From JAWLBW01 sp041687475 (GTDB lineage: Bacteria > J088 > JAWLBW01), in contig JAWLBW010000193.1 of NCBI GenBank assembly GCA_041687475.1, positions 1-8,799 of the forward strand: 8,799 nucleotides of DNA, in the 5' to 3' direction. The first letter of the stretch is position 1; each line of letters starts with the position of its first letter. Below the pieces are notes generated by a model. That model was not told where the DNA came from and did not search any database. It worked only from the letters and a program-made list of their open reading frames with translations. Below are positions 1-5,817 of the stretch, piece after piece. The position numbers and the translations under genes are program-made.

Positions 1-622
1 GACCGAACTCGCGCCCCTGCTTCACGGGAAAGAAGCCGAAAGGAAGATAGAAGACCGGTATGCCCTTGACGTAGAACACCGCGTTGCTGACCTGGGCGTA
101 GCCCCCGACGGTAACGCGAATGTAGCCGGCGCTCACGTACCAGCTGGGCGTCGTTTCGGGGCCGCAGTCGCAGGTCGTGAGCGAACCGTCTTCGATGAGG
201 TATTCGGCCTCGCCCAGCTTCTCGATACGCCTTCCCGAAAAGCGGTAACCCGACTCGGGCAGATAGAAATTGCCCCCGAAGATCACGCCGGTACGATTGC
301 CCATGTGCGCGACGACACGGTCGCTCGAGAAGCGGCTGCGACCGTCGGTGAGAACGACATCGCCCGAAGCCTCGAGCGTGCTGTTGGCCCGGTCGAGAAT
401 GACCTTCTCGGCAGTCAGCGTATTCTCGCCGTAGTGTACGGTCACCCCCCCCGAGGCGATGTAGAGTTCCGACGAACGATAGTAGTTGATGTCGCCGCTT
501 TCGATGCTGACCGTTTCTCCGGGGCGGAAGACGAGGCTCTGGCTGACCTGTGCCGACGCCGGAGGCACGAGCGCGATCACGCCGGCCGCGAAAATCGCCG
601 CGCAGAGAAACCAGCGACGCAT
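1..622 (-). CDS. lptD: LPS-assembly protein LptD (OstA/Imp), N-terminal part; gene runs off the left edge
   Basis: LptD is the outer-membrane barrel that, with the lipoprotein LptE, inserts lipopolysaccharide into the outer leaflet. 207 codons are visible. Residues 1-24 form a signal peptide (basic MRR, hydrophobic core, cleavage after P-A-S-A before Gln25). Roughly residues 40-150 are the OstA/LptA-like periplasmic beta-jellyroll, with repeated strands such as V-T-V-H-Y-G-E-N-T-L-T-A-E. Next come T-T-C-D-C with Cys151 and Cys153, then P-S-W-Y, and P-V-F-Y-L-P-F-G-F-F-P at 189-199, the family signature that leads into the barrel. The C-terminal barrel lies beyond the window. The ATG at 622 is chosen because it places the signal peptide correctly; no good Shine-Dalgarno precedes it. 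The gene lies downstream of the phosphodiesterase, behind a probable terminator, so it may have its own promoter in 623-700, though I see no convincing one. Confidence 0.93.
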   Translation of the reverse strand, partial: MRRWFLCAAIFAAGVIALVPPASAQVSQSLVFRPGETVSIESGDINYYRSSELYIASGGVTVHYGENTLTAEKVILDRANSTLEASGDVVLTDGRSRFSSDRVVAHMGNRTGVIFGGNFYLPESGYRFSGRRIEKLGEAEYLIEDGSLTTCDCGPETTPSWYVSAGYIRVTVGGYAQVSNAVFYVKGIPVFYLPFGFFPVKQGREFG

Positions 623-700
623 GACGCGAGGCTTCGGAGGTCGGTGGCCGCGCCACGAGGTAAGAACGACGTGCAACCCGTACATTCGGTCTGGGGGGTG

Positions 701-727
701 AAAAACATGCCGCTCGCTCGGCGGGCA
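701..727 (-). terminator. Probable intrinsic terminator after the phosphodiesterase gene
   Basis: Read on the minus strand, TGCCCGC (727-721) pairs with GCGGCA (713-708) around a 7-nt loop. This gives six G/C-rich pairs with one bulged base. It is followed two bases later by a run of five T (705-701). It sits 60 bp past the phosphodiesterase stop codon and about 80 bp before the lptD start. The stem is short, so termination may be partial. Confidence 0.5.
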
Positions 728-786
728 GGCACGCTTCAAGTAACCAGACAGGGTACCACAGCGGCAGGGCCTTTGCAGAGGTGCGT

Positions 787-1641
787 TCAGGCCTGCGGCA
801 GGAGTCTGGCCGGTGGCACGGACCTTAGCTCCGGGGCGGTGTCGTCGGGAATTCGGGCCGCGTCGGCCACGGCCATGGCGGCGCGCAGGGCGGCCACGTC
901 GTCGGTAAACAACCCGGTCACGCCGTGGGCGCTCAGGCGATGCGCCATCGCGGCATCGTTGACCGTATGCACGTGCACTTCGTAACCGAGGGTGCGGGCA
1001 CGTGCCACCTCGACCGGGTCGATCGCGGCGGCCACATCGGGGTTGACCCCCGTCGCGCCGATATCGGCGGCAAGCGCCAATGCCTCGTTCCACCCCTGCG
1101 GGCCGTCGAAGAGCACCCCGACGGGGGTTACGCTGTCGAGACGCCTGAAACGGCGCAGCACTTCGGGCTGAAAGGAACTGATCAGAAAGGGAGCGTCATG
1201 CCGGCGCACGAAGTCGGCCACGGCCTCGACGGTGGCCAGGTCGTCGGGCCCGGACGCCTTGACTTCGATGTTGACGAGCCGCGTGCCGTGCCAGTAGGGC
1301 ACCAGCTCTTCGAGGCGCGGAATGCGTTCGCCGAAGAACTCGGTCGATTTCCAGATGCCGGCGTCGAAGAGAGAAAGCTCGGCCCACGTCAAATCGGCGA
1401 TTCGGCCCGGATGTCCGGTGATTCGCAGCAGGGTGTCGTCGTGAAACACGACAAGCGCCCCGTCACGCGAGAGCTGCACATCGAACTCGACGGCGGTGTA
1501 ACCCTCATCGGCGGCTGCCCTGAAGGCCGCCAGCGTATTTTCCGGATATCGTGCCGAAAGACCCCGATGGGCGATCAGCAGCGGCGCAAGCGTGGTCGCC
1601 CCGAAGGGCGGAAGAGAAGCAGGCAGAACGGGCTCTACCAT
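787..1641 (-). CDS. Glycerophosphodiester phosphodiesterase (GDPD family), cytosolic type
   Basis: The enzyme hydrolyses glycerophosphodiesters (deacylated phospholipid headgroups) to sn-glycerol 3-phosphate and an alcohol, in a TIM-barrel fold. From the chosen start the protein has 284 residues. The catalytic/metal set is visible: I-A-H-R-G (His25, Arg26), P-E-N-T (Glu34), E-F-D-V-Q-L (Glu52, Asp54), F-H-D-D (His67) and N-I-E-V-K (Glu126). The C-terminal V-H-V-H-T-V-N strand carries His where many relatives have Trp before Thr-Val-Asn. No signal peptide is present, so it is probably cytoplasmic, unlike periplasmic GlpQ. The ATG at 1641 is preceded by GGGGA at a suitable distance. In-frame ATG 1653 and GTG 1758 are alternatives, but the extra residues do not resemble the family. 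Stop is TGA. Substrate specificity cannot be read from sequence. Confidence 0.9.
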   Translation of the reverse strand: MVEPVLPASLPPFGATTLAPLLIAHRGLSARYPENTLAAFRAAADEGYTAVEFDVQLSRDGALVVFHDDTLLRITGHPGRIADLTWAELSLFDAGIWKSTEFFGERIPRLEELVPYWHGTRLVNIEVKASGPDDLATVEAVADFVRRHDAPFLISSFQPEVLRRFRRLDSVTPVGVLFDGPQGWNEALALAADIGATGVNPDVAAAIDPVEVARARTLGYEVHVHTVNDAAMAHRLSAHGVTGLFTDDVAALRAAMAVADAARIPDDTAPELRSVPPARLLPQA

Positions 1642-1878
1642 GAGGTTCCCCATTGCATGCGCCTGCAGACTGCCGCTGAAGGCAGGCCCTTGGGGCGCGA
1701 AGGCCGAGGGATTCGGCCCTGTTGACAAGAGACTATCACACATCGAACGTGTCGTCACTGAGGCTTACGTCAATGAGTCTGAATGGTGTGAATTACCGTA
1801 GAATTACGGGAAATGATTGTGCCGGGATGGAAGAAGAAAAACCGGGCTTCGGGCGCGAATTGGTGATTGTACTCGAGC
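1642..1878. other. Intergenic region between phosphodiesterase and transporter genes; no gene seen
   Basis: This gap of 237 bp, less GC-rich than its surroundings, lies downstream of the transporter and upstream of the phosphodiesterase, both on the minus strand. It holds a perfect 5-bp inverted repeat CCGTA-gaat-TACGG (1796-1809). On the minus strand it also has a weak extended -10-like element, TGT-GATAGT (1740-1732), overlapped by an imperfect palindrome ACAC...GTGT (1738-1752). The -10-like element could start a phosphodiesterase transcript near 1725, but no good -35 accompanies it. Nothing here looks like a clear terminator for the transporter gene. Confidence 0.3.
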
Positions 1879-2733
1879 TCAGGCCATGGTGGCGAGCGTG
1901 GCTACTCCGGCCAGCATGAGCCCGGCGCCCAGGAGCCGCCATCCCAGGGCCTCTTCCCGAAAGAACAGGCGGCCCCAGAGCACGGCAAACAGCAGGCTCG
2001 TGCGCTTGACGGCAATCATGTAGGCGACCGGCGCCTGTACCACGGCGGTGAAATGAAAGAGAATCATGGCTCCGTAAAAGAAAGCCACGGCCGGAAGTAC
2101 CAGCCACGGCAGGCTTCGCCGGGTCTGGCTGACACGGGGAAGGGCCGTCGGCCCCAGAAGTCCCGCGAGGGTCAGCGTGTAGAAGGCGCCGAAGAACAGG
2201 GGGTTGGAAAGCTGCGCGAGAACCTTGCCCACGCTGGCCGTCACGGCATAAAGCGCGGCGACTACCAGCATCAGCCGGGTGCCCTGCTGGGTGAAGATGG
2301 CGGTAAAGGGCGTGAGCAGGCCCACACCCGGTCGCAGGTGAAGAACATAGGCGCCGGCCGTAACCAGTAAAATGCCCGCCGCCCCGCCTGCCGTCGGTTT
2401 TTCGCCCAGCATGACCCACCCCGCCAGAAGAAGAAAAACCGGCGTGAAGGCCAGCATGGGTACGGTCAGCGAAAGCGGCGACGAAGCGATGGCCCGGTGG
2501 TAGGTGTACATGGCCAGGGCCTCGGCCGGTAAGGCCAGCAGCAGGAAACCGACAAAGGGCCATGCCGATGGATAGGGACCGACAAAGAGAAGGGGAAGGG
2601 TGAGCACCGCCGCTCCGGCGAACTTGACCCACCCCACGGCAATGGGGTCCATGAACCGCAGGGCGCGCTTGGCGAAAACATCGGCAAGAGAAAAGCTCAG
2701 GGCCGATCCCAGAGCGAGCCACACCCAGAGCAT
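1879..2733 (-). CDS. EamA/DMT-superfamily membrane transporter, ten transmembrane segments
   Basis: This 284-residue protein is an inner-membrane permease of the drug/metabolite transporter superfamily (EamA, RhaT/YdcZ-like). It has two homologous five-helix halves, about residues 2-131 and 150-283. Hydrophobic segments lie near 3-22, 33-50, 58-75, 85-107, 113-131, 149-168, 178-197, 207-228, 233-255 and 263-282. Each half carries the EamA loop with acidic residues before the last helix (L-G-E-K-P-T in the first, F-F-R-E-E-A-L-G in the second). A basic residue pair precedes the long A-V-K-R-T-S segment. The substrate cannot be inferred; amino acids, nucleotides and drugs are all known for the family. 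The ATG at 2733 must be the start or close to it: an in-frame TAG (2745-2743) lies four codons upstream. No Shine-Dalgarno is visible. Stop is TGA. It diverges from nadK. Confidence 0.88.
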   Translation of the reverse strand: MLWVWLALGSALSFSLADVFAKRALRFMDPIAVGWVKFAGAAVLTLPLLFVGPYPSAWPFVGFLLLALPAEALAMYTYHRAIASSPLSLTVPMLAFTPVFLLLAGWVMLGEKPTAGGAAGILLVTAGAYVLHLRPGVGLLTPFTAIFTQQGTRLMLVVAALYAVTASVGKVLAQLSNPLFFGAFYTLTLAGLLGPTALPRVSQTRRSLPWLVLPAVAFFYGAMILFHFTAVVQAPVAYMIAVKRTSLLFAVLWGRLFFREEALGWRLLGAGLMLAGVATLATMA

Positions 2734-2739
2734 TTCTGT

Positions 2740-2748
2740 ATTCTAGCA
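2740..2748 (-). promoter_or_regulatory. Extended -10 promoter element for the EamA transporter gene
   Basis: On the minus strand TGC-TAGAAT matches an extended -10 (TGn plus five of six bases of TATAAT). A usual spacing of about seven bases would place transcription initiation at or next to the A of the start codon at 2733. A poor -35-like TTGTCC (2771-2766) lies 20 bp upstream; an extended -10 can work without one. This is a sequence match only. Confidence 0.45.
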
Positions 2749-2764
2749 CGGGACTTCCGACCGG

Positions 2765-2794
2765 TGGACAAAGCTTCGGGGGCTATGCTACTGT
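2765..2794 (+). promoter_or_regulatory. Candidate sigma70-type promoter of the nadK-recN operon
   Basis: TGGACA (2765-2770) matches TTGACA at five of six positions. After 18 bp comes TACTGT (2789-2794), preceded by TGC (2786-2788), making an extended -10 with the key T1, A2 and last T. The transcript would start near 2801, giving a leader of about 33 nt to the GTG at 2834. The -35 box overlaps the -35 region of the opposing transporter promoter. Confidence 0.42.
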
Positions 2795-2833
2795 GAACCT
2801 TTCTCTAACGGACAGATACGCCCGGTCGATCTG

Positions 2834-3691
2834 GTGAAACCTCCCGAGCGCGTCGGCATTATTGGTAAAGAGAAGGACCCGGCGCCGAAAATCGCCTTCG
2901 AGATCACCCGGTGGCTCGAAGAACGCGGTGTTACGGTGCTGGTCGACAGGGATCTGGCCGAACGGGCCTCCCTCGACAACGGCGTTCCGCGCAGCCGTAT
3001 TCCCGACCAGGTCGATCTCGTTCTCGTTCTCGGCGGCGACGGCACCCTGTTGAGCGTCGCCCGTCTGGTAGGTTCGCGCCAGACTCCCGTGCTCGGCATC
3101 AACCTGGGCAGCCTCGGCTTTCTGACCGAGATTTCCATCGACGAGTTGTTTCCCTCGCTCGAAGCCCTGTTTCGAGGCGAAGTCGACACCGAAGCGCGCA
3201 TGATGCTCACGGCGCACGTGCATCGTCGTGACGAGCGCATCGCCGAATACCACATTCTGAACGACGTCGTCATCAACAAGGGCGCCCTGGCCCGCATCAT
3301 CGAACTCGAGGCCGAGGTCGACGGTCAGCGCCTGACCCGGTACCGGGCCGACGGCCTCATCGTGGCGACGCCGACCGGTTCGACCGCCTACAATCTCAGC
3401 GCGGGCGGGCCCATGATTGCGCCCACCATGGAGTGCCTCGTTCTCACGCCCATCTGCCCCTTTACGCTCTCGAACCGCTCCATCGTACTGCCGCCCTCGT
3501 CCGACCTGAAAATGACCCTCGTGTCCCAATCGGGCGACTGCTTTCTCACGCTCGACGGCCAGGTGGGCTTCGGGCTGCAGCAGGGCGATCGCATCGAGGT
3601 GCGGCGGGCCGCCTTCGACTTCCAGTTGGTGCACAGCGTGACCCGCAGTTACTATGAAATCGCACGCACCAAGCTGAGGTGGGGGGGCTGA
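2834..3691 (+). CDS. nadK: NAD kinase (ATP/polyphosphate-NAD kinase)
   Basis: The enzyme phosphorylates NAD at the 2'-hydroxyl of its adenosine ribose to make NADP in the cytoplasm, the only known route to NADP. The 285-residue length is normal. Motifs in order: G-G-D-G-T at 67-71 (the catalytic Asp/Gly-rich loop), N-L-G-S-L-G-F-L-T-E at 90-99, N-D-V-V-I at 143-147 (NAD contact), and D-G-L-I-V-A-T-P-T-G-S-T-A-Y at 173-186, the family hallmark. It starts with GTG at 2834; the frame is open upstream but no better start codon is present, and the N-terminus V-G-I-I-G-K begins the Rossmann-like domain at the expected place. A Shine-Dalgarno is not evident. It is the first gene of the five-gene plus-strand run, and its TGA overlaps the recN ATG by one base (TGATG), implying coupled translation. 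Confidence 0.96.
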   Translation: MKPPERVGIIGKEKDPAPKIAFEITRWLEERGVTVLVDRDLAERASLDNGVPRSRIPDQVDLVLVLGGDGTLLSVARLVGSRQTPVLGINLGSLGFLTEISIDELFPSLEALFRGEVDTEARMMLTAHVHRRDERIAEYHILNDVVINKGALARIIELEAEVDGQRLTRYRADGLIVATPTGSTAYNLSAGGPMIAPTMECLVLTPICPFTLSNRSIVLPPSSDLKMTLVSQSGDCFLTLDGQVGFGLQQGDRIEVRRAAFDFQLVHSVTRSYYEIARTKLRWGG

Positions 3692-5346
3692 TGCTCACGC
3701 GTCTTCTGGTCGAAAATCTTGCCTTGGCCGAACGTACCGAGGTCGAACCCGGCCGTGGCCTTACCGTGCTGACCGGCGAAACCGGCGCGGGCAAATCGCT
3801 GATTGTCGACGCGCTCTCGCTCCTTGCCGGAGCCCGCGGCGCGCCCGATTTCATTCGCACCGGCGAAAAGACGGCGGTCGTCGAGGCCGCCTTCCACACG
3901 TCTGACCGTGAGCTTGTTCAGTCGCTGCACGAGCGGGGAATCGAGCTCGACGGCGGCGAACTCATTTTCCGCCGGGTGTTGAATCGCGACGGGCGTCACC
4001 GCTCGTATCTGAACGGCGCGCAGGTGGCGGCCGGTTTTGCCCTCGAGGTAGCCGGCTGTCTGCTCGACATTCACGGCCAGCACGAGCAGCAGAGCCTGCT
4101 TTCGCCCGCGGCCCATCTCGACATTCTCGACGACGCCTCGGGGCACGCCTCGCTCGTTTCCGAGTATCGGTTGTTTTACGAGCGTTGGCGGGCGCTTCAG
4201 GAAGAAGAGGAAGAGCTGCGTGCCATGGCCCGCGATCGCGCCCAGCGCCTTGATTTTCTCCGCTTTCAGATAGACGAGCTGGAGCAGGTCGCGCCTCGGG
4301 GTGGAGAATGGGACGAGCTCGAAAACGAGCGTCGCCGCCTCGAGCACGCCGAAAAACTGGGCGCCGTCAGCTACGAGGGCGAAGCCCTGCTTTACGCGGG
4401 CGACGACGCCGTGGCCCCCCGCCTGACGGCGTTGGCGAAGCGCCTGGACGAAGCGGCCCGCTACGACGATGCCTTCCGCAGGTTCGGCGCCGAAGCCCGG
4501 GAAATCGCCGTACGTGCCGAAGAGCTGGCCCGCGACCTGGGAAGTTATGCCGGGGGCATCGAAGCCGAACCCGAGCGTCTGAACGAACTCAACGAGCGCC
4601 TCGACGTTCTTTCGCGCCTTCGCCGCAAGTACGGCGATCTGGAAACCGTTGCCTCGCGGCTGGAAGACATGCGGGCCGAGGCGGGGAAGCTGGCCGACAG
4701 CGACAACCGGCTTGCCGAACTGGCGAAGGAACGGGAGCAGGTCGAAAAGCGCATGTCCGACGCGGGCCAGCGCCTGCGCAAGGCCCGACGCGAGGCCGCA
4801 GCCCCGCTTGGCGAAAGGCTGGAAGCCGCGCTTCGTCCGCTCGGCATGAACGGGGCCAGCGTCGAGTGGAGCTTCAGCGAGGAAGAGCCGGGCCCCCGCG
4901 GCCTCGATCGTGTCGAGCTCCTGTTTTCGGCCAACCGCGGCGAACCTCCCCGGCCGCTGCAGAAGGTGGCCTCGGGCGGCGAACTCTCGCGCGTCATGCT
5001 TGCCTTGCACACGGTGTCCCTGCAGTCTGGCGGACCCGACTGTGTTATCTTTGATGAAATCGATGCCGGCATCGGCGGCGAAGTGGGCGACGCCATCGGC
5101 CGCGCCCTGCGGCAGGTGGCCGAAAATCGCCAGGTGCTCTGCGTGACGCATCTTCCGCAGATTGCCGTGTACGCCGGCAGCCACTGGCAGGTGCGCAAGC
5201 GAATTGCAGGTGAGAGAACGGTTTCGGAAGTGTTTCCTATCGAGGGCGACGAACGCCTTTCCGAAATCGGCCGCATGCTGAGCGGTCGTGTCGACGAAGC
5301 ATCTCTCGAGCACGCCCGCTCGCTGTTGGAGCGGGCTGCCGGATGA
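3691..5346 (+). CDS. recN: DNA repair protein RecN
   Basis: RecN is an SMC-like ATPase that acts early in double-strand-break repair with RecA. The 551-residue length is typical. The N-terminal ATPase half has Walker A G-E-T-G-A-G-K-S (29-36) and D-I-H-G-Q-H-E-Q-Q (126-134), a RecN hallmark. The middle (about 150-375) is highly charged and rich in Glu/Arg/Leu heptads, the short coiled-coil arm that separates RecN from true SMC proteins. The C-terminal half has the ABC signature A-S-G-G-E-L-S-R (427-434) and Walker B V-I-F-D-E-I-D-A-G-I-G-G (452-463), followed by a C-V-T-H-L-P-Q switch segment. The ATG at 3691 is preferred over GTG 3679 because it forms the TGATG overlap with nadK, behind the purine-rich stretch at 3674-3687. 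The TGA overlaps the next ATG (ATGA). No LexA-type box is visible; any SOS control would act at the operon promoter. Confidence 0.97.
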   Translation: MLTRLLVENLALAERTEVEPGRGLTVLTGETGAGKSLIVDALSLLAGARGAPDFIRTGEKTAVVEAAFHTSDRELVQSLHERGIELDGGELIFRRVLNRDGRHRSYLNGAQVAAGFALEVAGCLLDIHGQHEQQSLLSPAAHLDILDDASGHASLVSEYRLFYERWRALQEEEEELRAMARDRAQRLDFLRFQIDELEQVAPRGGEWDELENERRRLEHAEKLGAVSYEGEALLYAGDDAVAPRLTALAKRLDEAARYDDAFRRFGAEAREIAVRAEELARDLGSYAGGIEAEPERLNELNERLDVLSRLRRKYGDLETVASRLEDMRAEAGKLADSDNRLAELAKEREQVEKRMSDAGQRLRKARREAAAPLGERLEAALRPLGMNGASVEWSFSEEEPGPRGLDRVELLFSANRGEPPRPLQKVASGGELSRVMLALHTVSLQSGGPDCVIFDEIDAGIGGEVGDAIGRALRQVAENRQVLCVTHLPQIAVYAGSHWQVRKRIAGERTVSEVFPIEGDERLSEIGRMLSGRVDEASLEHARSLLERAAG

Positions 5347-5816
5347 CGGCGCTGACCACGCCCGGCACGGTACGGCGGGCCCGCATGCGCGACGCCCGCG
5401 CGATTCACGATATTATCGAACCGTGGGCGAAGCGCGGCGACATGCTGCCTCGTTCCTTGTCGGAAATTTACGAGCAGCTGCGCGACTTTCTCGTCTTCGA
5501 CGACGGACGCCGGGTGTTGGGCGTGGTGGCGCTGCACTTCGCCTGGGAGAATCTGGCCGAGTTGCGCAGTCTTGCGGTGGCCGAGAAGCATCAGGGCCAG
5601 GGCATCGGCGGAAGGCTCATCGAGTCGTGCCTCGAAGAAGCGCGCGCCTTCGACGTCGAGAAGGTCTTCACCCTCACCTTCCGCCCGTCGCTTTTCCGGC
5701 ATTACGGCTTCCGCGAGGTGACGAAGGAAATCTTTCCCCAGAAGATTTGGAAGGATTGTTTACACTGCCGTTTCTACTACGACTGTAAGGAAACGGCCAT
5801 GCTGGTTGAGGTCTGA
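5343..5816 (+). CDS. argA: Short N-acetylglutamate synthase-like GNAT acetyltransferase
   Basis: This 157-residue GNAT-fold protein resembles the short, stand-alone N-acetylglutamate synthases that catalyse the first arginine-biosynthesis step (acetyl-CoA plus glutamate) in bacteria lacking the long ArgA with its amino-acid-kinase-like domain. Visible features are V-R-R-A-R-M-R-D-A at 10-18, the conserved R-G-D-M-L-P-R-S (31-38), and A-E-L-R-S-L-A-V (72-79), followed by the acetyl-CoA pyrophosphate loop H-Q-G-Q-G-I-G (83-89). F-R-H-Y-G-F follows at 118-123. The C-terminus has a Cys triad Cys139-x2-Cys142-x5-Cys148 that I associate with this subfamily. The ATG at 5343 overlaps the recN stop. 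The ArgA assignment rests on the M-L-P-R-S and C-terminal Cys signatures; another small amine or amino acid as substrate remains possible. Confidence 0.78.
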   Translation: MTALTTPGTVRRARMRDARAIHDIIEPWAKRGDMLPRSLSEIYEQLRDFLVFDDGRRVLGVVALHFAWENLAELRSLAVAEKHQGQGIGGRLIESCLEEARAFDVEKVFTLTFRPSLFRHYGFREVTKEIFPQKIWKDCLHCRFYYDCKETAMLVEV

Positions 5817-5817
5817 T

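Noticed and set aside
305..985. Long plus-strand open frame across the lptD/phosphodiesterase region
   Set aside because: It is antisense to lptD and the phosphodiesterase 3' end, has low-complexity Arg/Ala-rich composition, and no family resemblance; the minus-strand frames carry clear motifs.
1722..1727. Perfect TTGACA on the plus strand
   Set aside because: No -10-like hexamer at 16-18 bp and no plus-strand gene downstream for more than 1 kb.
1642..1758. N-terminal extension of the phosphodiesterase from GTG 1758
   Set aside because: The extra 39 residues contain no signal peptide or family sequence, and a better ribosome-binding site lies just before ATG 1641.
1840..1870. Possible terminator for the transporter gene (CCGAAGCCCGG followed by TTTTT on the minus strand)
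   Set aside because: Only three base pairs can form before the T-run, too weak to call an intrinsic terminator.
1793..2749. 318-codon minus-strand frame overlapping the transporter
   Set aside because: It is a shifted-frame shadow of the EamA gene, rich in Arg/Gly/His/Pro with no membrane segments; the true frame gives ten hydrophobic helices.
3652..5313. 553-codon minus-strand open frame opposite recN
   Set aside because: High GC and strong third-position bias leave the antisense frame open. The plus frame has Walker A, ABC signature and Walker B of RecN; the antisense product resembles nothing.
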